Positions 1 through 8,014 of a stretch of DNA of 10,503 nt are shown in pieces (within the stretch, counting starts at the first letter, position 1; each line of letters begins with the position of its first letter). The position numbers and the translations under genes were made by a program. Under the pieces are notes generated by a model, which saw nothing but the letters and a program-made list of their open reading frames with translations, did no database searches and was not told the DNA's origin. The stretch is from Bacteroidota bacterium (GTDB lineage: Bacteria; Bacteroidota; Bacteroidia; Bacteroidales; Marinifilaceae): contig JAEXFF010000265.1 of the NCBI GenBank assembly GCA_023400335.1, forward strand, positions 1 through 10,503, read 5' to 3'.

Positions 1-153
1 GTCGAAAGTTGGGCCGATTTCGCTCATAAACACAAAATTTCATATAAAACTCTCAAGCGTTTTAATCCCTGGTTAAGAAAATCCGGCCTGAAAAATCACG
101 AACATAAAGTTTATGAAATTTTAATTCCGGTAAACCCGGAAAATTACAGATAA
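1..153 (+). CDS. C-terminal end of a probable murein lytic transglycosylase (5'-truncated by window edge)
   Basis: Frame 1 is open from the first base to a TAA at 151-153, giving 50 residues that begin before the window. The peptide reads through YKTLKRFNPWLR, then a basic linker, then VYEILIP near the end. From memory this resembles the C-terminus of Bacteroidota membrane-bound lytic transglycosylases (MltD/Slt-like). In those proteins a segment with an NPWLR core and a final 'Y.I.IP' strand follows the catalytic domain, and they cleave peptidoglycan glycan strands in the periplasm. The catalytic domain lies outside the window, so the assignment rests on this tail alone. A short inverted repeat (TTCCGG at 125-130, CCGGAA at 136-141) lies inside the last codons, but no T-tract follows, so it is not a convincing terminator. 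Its stop is 186 bases before the kinase start. Confidence 0.5.
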   Translation, partial: VESWADFAHKHKISYKTLKRFNPWLRKSGLKNHEHKVYEILIPVNPENYR

Positions 154-339
154 ATACACGCTTCCGGGATAGAAAATATCTTCCCTTTTTAAAAAATAAT
201 CTGCTGTTAAATTAAGGAAGATTAACGCTGATAAATTCCGGTCCCTTCTCGTTAAAAGCCAAAACAGGCATACTATTTGCAAGGAATTGAATGAAACAGC
301 CAAACTTTAATAATCTGCTTTACGCATACCAACAACAAT

Positions 340-2004
340 ATGGAAAAAGTCAATATAATGTGCGAAAATACCGGGAAATACTACGAAATAGAAATAGGTA
401 GTAATTTACGGGATTTAAAAAAAATCGTATTCCCGGACAACCACAGGCGATTCCTAGGCGCTTTGGTAAACAATCAACTGCAGGATTTACAATACATTAT
501 CATGAATCCGATGCAAGTCAATTTCATTGATATTACAACTTTGGATGGGTATAGCATCTATACACGTTCATTGATTTTTGTACTTTACAAAGCCGTACAT
601 TCGCTTTTCCCCCAAAAGACGCTAATTGCTGAATATATTATTTCGAATGGCATTTTTTGCCGGATAGCCAATAAAGATGTCTGCCTTTGTCCGGAAGTGA
701 TTGAAAACATCCACAAAAAAATGCAGGAAATCATCCGAGCAGACTACCCGATTATTCGCAAAGAAATCCCCACCAAAGAAGCCATCCGGATATTTAAAAA
801 ACAAGGATTGAAAGATAAATCCGAGCTGATGGAAACCCGGGGAAGGCTTTATACATCCGTTTACTATATTCAGGACACAGCCGACTATTTTTACGGGACC
901 TTGGCTCCGTCTACCGGATGTCTGGAAACTTTTGGTCTGGAACCTTATAAAGACGGTATGTTGCTCCGGCTAGCCGATCGCAAACGTCCTGCTGAAGTGC
1001 TTCCCCTGGTAGCTCAAAATAAACTATTTCAAATATTCAGTGAATATAAAAGATGGGGCAAAATCATAGGAGTTTCAGATATCGGAGGGCTGAATAAAAT
1101 TGTAGAAATGAAATATGCCGGAGCGATGATTAAAATCAGCGAAGCGCTGCACGAAAAGAAAATTTCTTTAATTGCGGATAAAATCAAAGCAAAAGGTAAA
1201 AAAGTCAAAGTAATTTTAGTTTCCGGTCCCTCCTCTTCGGGGAAAACAACTTTTAGTAAACGGCTCAGCATACAGCTTATGGTAAACGGTATCCGGCCGA
1301 TCATGTTATCCCTGGACAATTATTTTGTCAACCGGGAAAATACGCCCAGGGATGAAAAGGGAGAATTCGATTTTGAGAGCATCGAGGCCCTGGACATAGA
1401 AACATTCTCCGATAATATGCTCCGTCTCCTCAAAGGAGAAGAAGTGGAGATTCCTAAATTTTCTTTTGAAACAGGACAACGTTATTATGACGGAGAAAAA
1501 CTGAAAATCAATAGAAACAATGTGATTATTGTCGAAGGCATTCACGGGCTGAATCCAAAGTTAACTCAGCTCTTACCCCCTGAAGCTTTATTTAAAATAT
1601 TTGTATCCGCTTTGACGTCTATTTCCATCGACAACCACAATCTGATCAATCCGGCAGACAACCGTTTGATCCGGAGAATGGTGAGGGACTACAAATATCG
1701 TAATTATTCCGCCCTGGAAACCTTAAAACGCTGGGAAAGTGTATTAAAAGGAGAAGAAAAACACATTGTACCTTATCAGGAGGAAGCCGATATCATCTTT
1801 AATTCTGCTTTGATCTATGAATTAGGAGCTTTAAAACAACAGGCAGAACCTCTGCTGAGAGAAGTCAGGGGACAATATCCCGAACATTCCAAGGCTTTGA
1901 GGCTTTTGAAATTTTTCTCCTATATAAAAGCCGTGCCCACACGGGAAATCCCCACCACTTCCATTTTAAGGGAATTCCTGGGAGGAAGCAGTTTCAAGTA
2001 TTGA
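340..2004 (+). CDS. Nucleoside kinase (uridine kinase-like P-loop domain) with N-terminal TGS/ThrRS-like domains
   Basis: This 554-residue protein likely phosphorylates a nucleoside, by family a uridine/cytidine-type substrate, with ATP in the cytoplasm. Residues 1-65 look like a TGS-type ubiquitin fold. Residues 70-240 resemble the second additional (editing-type) domain of threonyl-tRNA synthetase. Residues 288-490 are a uridine kinase/phosphoribulokinase fold: Walker A GPSSSGKT at 296-303, the SLDNYF segment with D326 in the usual catalytic-acid position, FDFESIEALD at 343-352, a Walker-B-like strand ending VEGIHGLNP (398-406), and a basic lid LIRRMVRDYKYR (443-454). A helical tail ends in SILREFLGG. 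The length and domain order match a known family of Bacteroidota, clostridia and Thermotogae. The HxxxH metal motif of ThrRS is absent (R76/F80), so editing activity is unlikely. The true substrate cannot be read from sequence. ATG at 340 is preferred. ATG at 358 would remove six residues of the TGS-like strand. No strict promoter match is visible in 154-339. Confidence 0.88.
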   Translation: MEKVNIMCENTGKYYEIEIGSNLRDLKKIVFPDNHRRFLGALVNNQLQDLQYIIMNPMQVNFIDITTLDGYSIYTRSLIFVLYKAVHSLFPQKTLIAEYIISNGIFCRIANKDVCLCPEVIENIHKKMQEIIRADYPIIRKEIPTKEAIRIFKKQGLKDKSELMETRGRLYTSVYYIQDTADYFYGTLAPSTGCLETFGLEPYKDGMLLRLADRKRPAEVLPLVAQNKLFQIFSEYKRWGKIIGVSDIGGLNKIVEMKYAGAMIKISEALHEKKISLIADKIKAKGKKVKVILVSGPSSSGKTTFSKRLSIQLMVNGIRPIMLSLDNYFVNRENTPRDEKGEFDFESIEALDIETFSDNMLRLLKGEEVEIPKFSFETGQRYYDGEKLKINRNNVIIVEGIHGLNPKLTQLLPPEALFKIFVSALTSISIDNHNLINPADNRLIRRMVRDYKYRNYSALETLKRWESVLKGEEKHIVPYQEEADIIFNSALIYELGALKQQAEPLLREVRGQYPEHSKALRLLKFFSYIKAVPTREIPTTSILREFLGGSSFKY

Positions 2005-2012
2005 TATAAAAT

Positions 2013-2059
2013 AAACGGCTCTTCTCCTGCTGAATTTTGAATGAAGAAGAGCCGTTTTT
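2013..2059. terminator. Bidirectional intrinsic terminator between the convergent kinase and rocD genes
   Basis: A perfect 13-bp stem pairs AAACGGCTCTTCT (2013-2025) with AGAAGAGCCGTTT (2045-2057) around a 19-base loop. On the + strand the right arm runs into a five-T tract (2055-2059) and more Ts at 2062-2066. On the - strand the left arm is followed by TTTATTTTAT. It begins nine bases after the kinase stop and ends six bases before the rocD stop, so it can end both transcripts. Confidence 0.9.
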
Positions 2060-2064
2060 ACTTT

Positions 2065-3276
2065 TTAATCTAACTCTGCAAAAGTATTTTCAATCAGACC
2101 AATTGCCTGCATTAACTCTACTTTATTGATAATTAAAGGAGGCGCAAAGCGAATAATATGTTCGTGGGTAGGCTTGGCCAACAAACCTTTATCCCGCATT
2201 TTTAAACAGACATCCCAAGCTGTTTTTCCATTTTTAGGTTTTATCACTACAGCATTCAATAACCCTTTTCCTCTCACCAACTCAATTCGGTCGGACGGAA
2301 TCTGTCGGATTTTTTCCCGGAAGATTTTTCCTAAATTTTCTGCATTTTCCGCTAATTTTTCATCCCGGACCACTTCCAGGGCCGCAACGGAAACTTTAGC
2401 TGCAATAGGATTCCCCCCAAATGTAGAACCATGTTCTCCCGGACGGATACACAACATAATATCATCGTCAGCCAATACGCAGGATACAGGCATCACTCCT
2501 CCTCCCAAAGCTTTTCCTAAAACCAAAATATCCGGACGCACCCCTTCGTGGTCGCAAGCCAGTAATTTCCCCGTACGGGCAATCCCTGTCTGCACCTCAT
2601 CGGCAATAAATAAAACATTGCGGGCCTTACACAACTCATAGGCTTTCTTTAAATATCCTTCATCCGGAACATATACACCGGCCTCTCCCTGAATGGGTTC
2701 TACCAAAAAGCCGGCGACATGCGGATCCTGCAATTCTTTTTCCAAAGCCGGGAGATCATTATAAGGAATTCTAATGAATCCAGGAGTAAACGGACCATAA
2801 CCACCGTAAGATTCCGGATCATTGGATAAAGATACAATAGTAATGGTACGACCGTGAAAATTTCCGTCGCAGACGATAATTTTAGCCTTTCCGTCAGGAA
2901 TACCTTTTTTCATATAAGCCCATTTCCTGCAAAGTTTTAGGGCTGTTTCATCCGCTTCCGCTCCGGTATTCATCGGTAATACTTTATCATATCCGAAATA
3001 ACGGGTTACAAACTCTTCCCACTCCCCCAAAACATTGTTATAAAAAGCCCGGGAAGTCAAAGCCAGCTTATGCGCCTGATCGCTCATTGCTTTCACGATC
3101 TTGGGATGACAATGTCCCTGGTTTACAGCAGAATAAGCTGATAAAAAGTCAAAATAACGTTTACCATCCGTATCCCAGACAAAAATACCTTCACCTCTTT
3201 CCAGCACTACGGGCAGGGGATGATAATTATGGGCTCCGTAACGAGCCTCTCTGTCCATGTAATCCTTTGCATTCAT
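2065..3276 (-). CDS. rocD: Ornithine aminotransferase (ornithine--2-oxo-acid transaminase)
   Basis: This is a 403-residue class-III PLP aminotransferase. It transfers the delta-amino group of L-ornithine to 2-oxoglutarate, giving glutamate-5-semialdehyde (which cyclises to pyrroline-5-carboxylate) and linking arginine/ornithine with proline and glutamate. The sequence closely tracks the eukaryotic and bacillar enzyme. [15 protein letters not shown] (47-61) carries the tyrosine (Y48) equivalent to the ornithine-specific Y55 of human [17 protein letters not shown] is at 102-115. HGRT has R143 in the place of human R180. Further matches are EPIQGEAGV (193-201), FIADEVQTG with D226 contacting the PLP pyridine nitrogen, LGKALGGG with Schiff-base lysine K255, [17 protein letters not shown], and [18 protein letters not shown] near the end. 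These features favour OAT over acetylornithine or GABA aminotransferases. The length is normal. ATG at 3274-3276 is the family-typical start. It lies downstream of tamB on the same strand with a 140-base gap and converges on the kinase across a shared terminator. Confidence 0.95.
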   Translation of the reverse strand: MNAKDYMDREARYGAHNYHPLPVVLERGEGIFVWDTDGKRYFDFLSAYSAVNQGHCHPKIVKAMSDQAHKLALTSRAFYNNVLGEWEEFVTRYFGYDKVLPMNTGAEADETALKLCRKWAYMKKGIPDGKAKIIVCDGNFHGRTITIVSLSNDPESYGGYGPFTPGFIRIPYNDLPALEKELQDPHVAGFLVEPIQGEAGVYVPDEGYLKKAYELCKARNVLFIADEVQTGIARTGKLLACDHEGVRPDILVLGKALGGGVMPVSCVLADDDIMLCIRPGEHGSTFGGNPIAAKVSVAALEVVRDEKLAENAENLGKIFREKIRQIPSDRIELVRGKGLLNAVVIKPKNGKTAWDVCLKMRDKGLLAKPTHEHIIRFAPPLIINKVELMQAIGLIENTFAELD

Positions 3277-3350
3277 AATTATATCAATTTAGGAAATATC
3301 GTAATCGTTTGCAGAATGCAATTTGAGAAAAAAATGCAATAAATAAAATT

Positions 3351-3393
3351 ATTTTACTTCTTTTTTACAGAGAAAATATTTGTAAAGTAAAAT
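3351..3393. repeat. AT-rich imperfect inverted repeat in the tamB-rocD intergenic gap
   Basis: ATTTTAC (3351-3357) pairs with GTAAAAT (3387-3393), and inside it TTTAC (3364-3368) pairs with GTAAA (3382-3386), leaving an asymmetric six-base bulge and a 13-base loop. It lies 24 bases beyond the tamB stop and upstream of rocD. It could weakly attenuate tamB transcripts or mark a control site for rocD. Pairing is entirely A/T-rich and the background is A/T-rich, so chance is a real alternative. Confidence 0.3.
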
Positions 3394-3416
3394 CTGACCG
3401 GTAATAACGAAATTTT

Positions 3417-6400
3417 TTATGTCTTTTTTTTCTTCAGGAAAGCAAAATATTTGTGCAATAATTCCCGGAAGGTATCAAAGGTTTCCTGATAAGAAATACC
3501 GACTCCCTGAATGGTCTCCGTTGCATTATAAACAATTTTTTCATCGGTATGGGAATAAGCCTTTAATTTCAAAGTCCCCTGCTTGTTCAGTTTTACTTCC
3601 ACATCAAAGTCTCCGGCAATATTACTACTGTTGGCCGAACTGGATGTTACATTTTTTGTCCCTCCCACATCAACATTTCCATTCGCCGATAAAGTCACCC
3701 TATCGTTCAATATCTGAGTGGAAAGAGCAACTTCAATTTCATTGGTCGTAATATTATCCCCGGGGCGATAAGAAAACCCGATATCGAAATTATTACTGAT
3801 CTGTGATAACCAACGGGAAAGCTGATTCGATACCAGTTCGGTTGCCGTCGTTACCCCGGCCTGATAACCAGCATTCCGTTCCGCCATATCCGTCGAGCTC
3901 ATATAATCAGGCGTATAGAATTTATTCAGAATCAGTAAAGAAAATACCTGTTTATTAATTTCATCCTGACTAGCGAAAAGACTTTGAACAAATCCCTTGG
4001 TTTGCGTATCCAAAGTCGGGAAATTGATGTTAAATTTTACCAAGGGATTCGCCAAATTATCACTCAGATTCAAAACACATTCTACAGGTACTTTTGTCGA
4101 GCGGTCCGCATTGGAGTTACTGCTTGTCAGTAATTCATATAAAGAAGTCTTCAGGTTATAAATTGCGTTGATATCAATTGTAGCATCATAGGGTGAACCG
4201 TTCCAGCTAATACTTCCGCCCGGAGTAAGCACGAATTTTTTATTCAACAAATTACTGAGTGTAAACAAATAATCCCCCTTGGATATTTTATATTCCCCGA
4301 ACATATTAATCATACCGTCCTGATCCAAAGTTACTTTAACATCCCCGTTCCCCTTCGTCCGCAAAATATCTCCGATCGTAGGATCAAATACAACCTGTAC
4401 CTCCAGATTATCATTTACTTCCAGATTGGCATTTAATGTCAAATTATTACTGCTGCTTGTTACATTCCCCTTCCTCCGCATAGGCTGGTTGGGATTGACA
4501 AAATGCAGAAAATTTCCGTCTTCTTCCGATAAAGCCGAAGTCAGTGGAATAAACAAACGGGAATTTTTCTCCGGACGAATGTTGACGGTAAGGTTGGTGA
4601 CCCCATCCCGGTTATTGATGTTGGTCAGACCACTGATATACACACTCCCGTAAAAAGACTCATTCTGGCTGGAAGTCGTATTCAACAGTAAAAAATTGCG
4701 GGAAGCAATATTCAGATCATACCGGTTTTCCCAAAACCGATAACGTCCAGAACAAACCGACACATTGTTCTGCGCATCCTTCACTACAAAATCTTTCAGG
4801 ATAAAGTCACTCCGGTCAATATAAATACTATCGTTCATAAAAAAAGAAGTATTCATATCTCTCAGATTTAAATATACTGAATCCAAAAACAAATGGCCGG
4901 AAAAATCCGGACGCGAACTGGAACCGGAAAGTTTGACTTTTCCAGATATTCCTCCGGTACTCTTTGTAAAATAATCCGAAGCATATATTCCCAAACGATC
5001 CAATCCGATTTCAGACAACTGAATATCTACATTCAACTGATCGTTCAAAGGTTGATAATATCCCGATACCTGAAGCGGTATGACGGATCCCACCTCATTT
5101 TTAGCCCGCAGAATAACGGCATTGCTATCGGAATCCCAAGCCGATAACAGTCGCAAAGTACCCAAAGTATCCTGCGTAATCCCCCAATTCTCTACATTTA
5201 TATCCGAATACAGTAAATTATCTTTATAATAATCCTGAACAACCACTTCCCCGCTCGTCGTTCCAAAAAGATGCAAACGATTATCTGTAATTATACGACT
5301 GAGCTCTGCCAGATCAAACTGATTTACCCGGATGGAAAGCTCCTTTTCCGGATCTTCGGAAATAGCCCCGTTTACAGACAAAAACTGATTTCCATTGCTA
5401 ATCCGGAAGTCTTCAATTGTAATCTCTTTACCAACCGCATTTATCCACGATTTGTTAACCTGCCACACATTGTCAGATAATATAATCACCCCGGGATGAA
5501 TATTGATTTCCGTCACATACTCCTCTTCTCCCCGGGAAACAAATTTTATATCAGCAGACAATTCCCCGCTATAGGTTTGGGCCTCCCAATTACTCCAAAT
5601 TAATTTATTGCTTATATTATTATCCCCTAAAACCAAAGTATTCCGGACATTGTATAAACGGGACAAATCCCCGTATTCAAATTTATCCGCAGTATAAACC
5701 AATCGTAAACGTTCCGTATCCCCTTCCAGTTCTATCTCGGAAGCAGTCACACAAAAATCCCGGTAACGGATGGTGTCAGCATCCATTTTCAAATGAATGG
5801 CTTTATCTTTACCATAGTAAGCAGCTATTTTACTGCCTTCAGAAATACTCAGCTGAGGGTATATCGCCCTCAAAACCTTTCCGGCATCTTTAATCACGAC
5901 CTCATAACGAAAGTCTAGATTCTCCTTTTTCGTTAATTTATTTTTTTTATGCCGAAAAGCAGGTAAATATCCCTGTATTAACTTTTCAGTGAATGCCAGG
6001 GGAGAAATGCCGGTATAATGCCCCTCAATCTGGACATCGGCGACATCTGAAAGCAAACTGCTCATATAATATCCATTGTCCAGACGATTTTCCAAGCCGA
6101 TGTTTTCCAATAGGAAATGTCCTTGCGGACCTGTATAAGAAAAATCGGAAAACGTAAAATTGCAAAAATGATTCCGCTTATCCTGTTCTGCAAAAACCAA
6201 ATCAAAATCTGTCCTCACCGACTCTTTTCCCTCCGACAAAGCCCAACCAAAATCAGAAAGGTTGTTAATCTCCATAAAGCCTTTAACTCCCCAAAAATCA
6301 ACTCCTCCGCTCGGATTATAATTTAAAGCAGCTGTAGCCCGTACACTATCATTATCCAGAGAATACAGTATACTGGTCACATCGTCTTTCACAGACAGGG

Positions 6401-7841
6401 AAACCGAAGCATCCCTGATTTTCCCTTTCCCGATCTGAAGAGAAGGAATTCTGCTCCACAGATCGATCTCGGTATGGGAATCATCCATATATCCCTGATA
6501 ATTTCCGGTCAAAGCACCGTATTTCAATAAATCAGTTCCTCCCAATTTTCCAAAATGGACAACAGGAAAATTAAAATCGCCGGAAATCTTCGTACAACCC
6601 AAGGAATCTGCACCATAAGGAGAATATGCCAGCTTAAAATCCCCCTTCAGCCCTTCTGTCCGGCTATTAATCAAAAAAATAAAATCTGTAATTTTCCCTT
6701 TGAAAACCCCGTCCAGTTCAAAAAAAGGTAAATGATGTAAAGGCGTAGGTATATTTATATTTTGCCTGAACCAGGGCAAGTAAATCGTCTCCAGATCTTG
6801 CGGATTTAAATAAGCATCCTGCAGATGAATTTCAAAAATAGTATTCCAAACGTCCGGCAACCCCTGAGACTTAAAACTTCCCCTAAAATGGGAATCTTTT
6901 CCTAAAGCAAATACCAGATTATTCCCCTCAATCCGGTTTACTGTATTGGAAACAATCCCCCGGCATTTTACGGTATTGTCTATTCCACGTAAAACTCCAT
7001 TGAAATAAGCCAAATCGATAAAACTGACTTCAGAATTTCCCAGACGATAATACTGTTGCATTTTAGTAGTAAAGTTCCGCCAGTCCCGTCGGCCGGGCAC
7101 CCAGTTGAATTCCAATTTCTGCAAATCCAGGAAACTCCGCTCAGTATAAATTTTACATTGCTGAATCAGCAAACTGGAATCGGCAGCAATCACCTGTCCT
7201 TCCATATCCCGGATTATAAATCCGGATTTTTCTTCAAAATTCAAACCGGAAACCTTTACCGCAAATTTTCCGCCGGAAAAATCCGGTTCTGTAACAGAAA
7301 CATTGACATGCCTGCACTCCACATCTGTCCAGTTTATGCCGTAATCCACCGCTTCATATTCACTTTCTTTATAGACTACTCTGGAATCCTTAACCTGGAT
7401 TTTCTTTAAATCTACCCGCCAGGTATTGCTTCCGGATAAAGTCTCCGGATGTTTCTCATTTCCCTTTTGCAAAGAATCCAGGAAGACATCCAGATTCATT
7501 TTCGCCTCCTCTTCCCCCTCTCCCCTTACAATCCATAAATTGAAATAAGCCCGGTCCAGCGTAATATCCCTCACAATAAAACTTTGAGTAGAAAAACGGA
7601 AAGAATCGATTTTAACATGAAAATTTTCGCAATACAATAGCGTATCGTTCCGGTAATCCTTTAATAAAACATCATTCAATACCAGCGATTTCATCGGACG
7701 GAAATCTACTCCCCCAATCTGTATCTTTACTCCTGTCGTCTGTTCTATCTTATTTGTAAACAGACGAACCAGATAGGTTTGTACATACGAACTATGCAGG
7801 GAAGCATACAGGATCAGTAACACCAACAGACAACCCGCCAC
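3417..7841 (-). CDS. tamB: TamB-family translocation/assembly module protein (AsmA-like, DUF490)
   Basis: This is a very large inner-membrane-anchored envelope protein of 1,474 residues from the GTG at 7839-7841. The family spans the periplasm as a long beta-rich groove. In Proteobacteria it works with the outer-membrane TamA in protein insertion and with AsmA-like relatives in phospholipid transport. Visible features are a hydrophobic N-terminal segment (CLLVLLILYASL, about residues 4-15), long tandem beta-strand regions with no low-complexity breaks, and a C-terminal TamB domain from roughly residue 1010. The C-terminal marks include ISKGDYLFTLSNLLNKKF with a downstream GGSISWNGSPYDATIDI stretch (about 1190-1220), GFVQSLFASQDEINKQVFSLLILNKF (about 1284-1308) read in two parts, and GFSYRPGD (about 1354). 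The tail is lysine-rich (KKKK). Length fits Bacteroidota homologues. The GTG start leaves no positively charged n-region, while the same frame stays open upstream to 7907 and encodes one, so the real N-terminus is probably further 5'. No TamA/TamL partner is in the window. Confidence 0.9.
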   Translation of the reverse strand: MAGCLLVLLILYASLHSSYVQTYLVRLFTNKIEQTTGVKIQIGGVDFRPMKSLVLNDVLLKDYRNDTLLYCENFHVKIDSFRFSTQSFIVRDITLDRAYFNLWIVRGEGEEEAKMNLDVFLDSLQKGNEKHPETLSGSNTWRVDLKKIQVKDSRVVYKESEYEAVDYGINWTDVECRHVNVSVTEPDFSGGKFAVKVSGLNFEEKSGFIIRDMEGQVIAADSSLLIQQCKIYTERSFLDLQKLEFNWVPGRRDWRNFTTKMQQYYRLGNSEVSFIDLAYFNGVLRGIDNTVKCRGIVSNTVNRIEGNNLVFALGKDSHFRGSFKSQGLPDVWNTIFEIHLQDAYLNPQDLETIYLPWFRQNINIPTPLHHLPFFELDGVFKGKITDFIFLINSRTEGLKGDFKLAYSPYGADSLGCTKISGDFNFPVVHFGKLGGTDLLKYGALTGNYQGYMDDSHTEIDLWSRIPSLQIGKGKIRDASVSLSVKDDVTSILYSLDNDSVRATAALNYNPSGGVDFWGVKGFMEINNLSDFGWALSEGKESVRTDFDLVFAEQDKRNHFCNFTFSDFSYTGPQGHFLLENIGLENRLDNGYYMSSLLSDVADVQIEGHYTGISPLAFTEKLIQGYLPAFRHKKNKLTKKENLDFRYEVVIKDAGKVLRAIYPQLSISEGSKIAAYYGKDKAIHLKMDADTIRYRDFCVTASEIELEGDTERLRLVYTADKFEYGDLSRLYNVRNTLVLGDNNISNKLIWSNWEAQTYSGELSADIKFVSRGEEEYVTEINIHPGVIILSDNVWQVNKSWINAVGKEITIEDFRISNGNQFLSVNGAISEDPEKELSIRVNQFDLAELSRIITDNRLHLFGTTSGEVVVQDYYKDNLLYSDINVENWGITQDTLGTLRLLSAWDSDSNAVILRAKNEVGSVIPLQVSGYYQPLNDQLNVDIQLSEIGLDRLGIYASDYFTKSTGGISGKVKLSGSSSRPDFSGHLFLDSVYLNLRDMNTSFFMNDSIYIDRSDFILKDFVVKDAQNNVSVCSGRYRFWENRYDLNIASRNFLLLNTTSSQNESFYGSVYISGLTNINNRDGVTNLTVNIRPEKNSRLFIPLTSALSEEDGNFLHFVNPNQPMRRKGNVTSSSNNLTLNANLEVNDNLEVQVVFDPTIGDILRTKGNGDVKVTLDQDGMINMFGEYKISKGDYLFTLSNLLNKKFVLTPGGSISWNGSPYDATIDINAIYNLKTSLYELLTSSNSNADRSTKVPVECVLNLSDNLANPLVKFNINFPTLDTQTKGFVQSLFASQDEINKQVFSLLILNKFYTPDYMSSTDMAERNAGYQAGVTTATELVSNQLSRWLSQISNNFDIGFSYRPGDNITTNEIEVALSTQILNDRVTLSANGNVDVGGTKNVTSSSANSSNIAGDFDVEVKLNKQGTLKLKAYSHTDEKIVYNATETIQGVGISYQETFDTFRELLHKYFAFLKKKKT

Positions 7842-7899
7842 ACTATAAAATAATATGCGAAAAAAATTTTTTATACCCTCACTATTTTTAGTTTGAAGG

Positions 7900-7930
7900 C
7901 AAAAGTATTAATATTGCACAATATTTGAAA
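7900..7930 (-). promoter_or_regulatory. Probable Bacteroidota-type promoter for tamB
   Basis: Read on the - strand, TACTTTTG (7907 to 7900) matches the Bacteroidota -7 consensus TAnnTTTG exactly. TTTC (7930 to 7927) lies 19 bases upstream and matches the -33 element TTTG in three of four bases. Transcription would start near 7893, about 20 bases before the ATA codon at 7874-7872 and about 50 before the GTG at 7841. Confidence 0.45.
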
Positions 7931-8014
7931 GAGATTCAGCACGAAAGATAAAGGCTAAATTCCCGATTGTTAGCTTTTAACTTTATTTCAGCTTTCAATT
8001 TTAATTCATTTATC

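Noticed and set aside
178..222. Inverted repeat ATCTTCC / GGAAGAT downstream of the first partial gene.
   Set aside because: Only seven base pairs with a 31-base loop and no following T-tract. A terminator is not supported.
259..275. A TACTATTTG sequence resembling a -7 box before the kinase.
   Set aside because: The TA and TTTG parts are separated by three bases rather than two, and no -33 element is suitably placed.
2126..2641. A 171-codon open frame on the + strand.
   Set aside because: It lies antisense inside rocD, whose product is an unambiguous full-length aminotransferase. The translated peptide has no recognisable domain and is a shadow frame.
3344..3375. Possible rocD promoter on the - strand (TAATTTTA at 3351-3344 with TTTC at 3375-3372).
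   Set aside because: Both boxes deviate from consensus in A/T-rich DNA where such near-matches are frequent.
7892..7927. Possible + strand promoter for tsaD (TTTG at 7892-7895, AATATTTG at 7920-7927).
   Set aside because: The -7 box has a mismatch at a conserved position and the spacer is 24 bases instead of about 19-21, so it is not strong enough to list.
7967..8014. In-frame TTG extension of tsaD adding 16 residues.
   Set aside because: The added residues are a low-complexity run of F and N not seen in the family, and ATG 8015 gives the standard N-terminus beginning just before ILGIESSCDDT.
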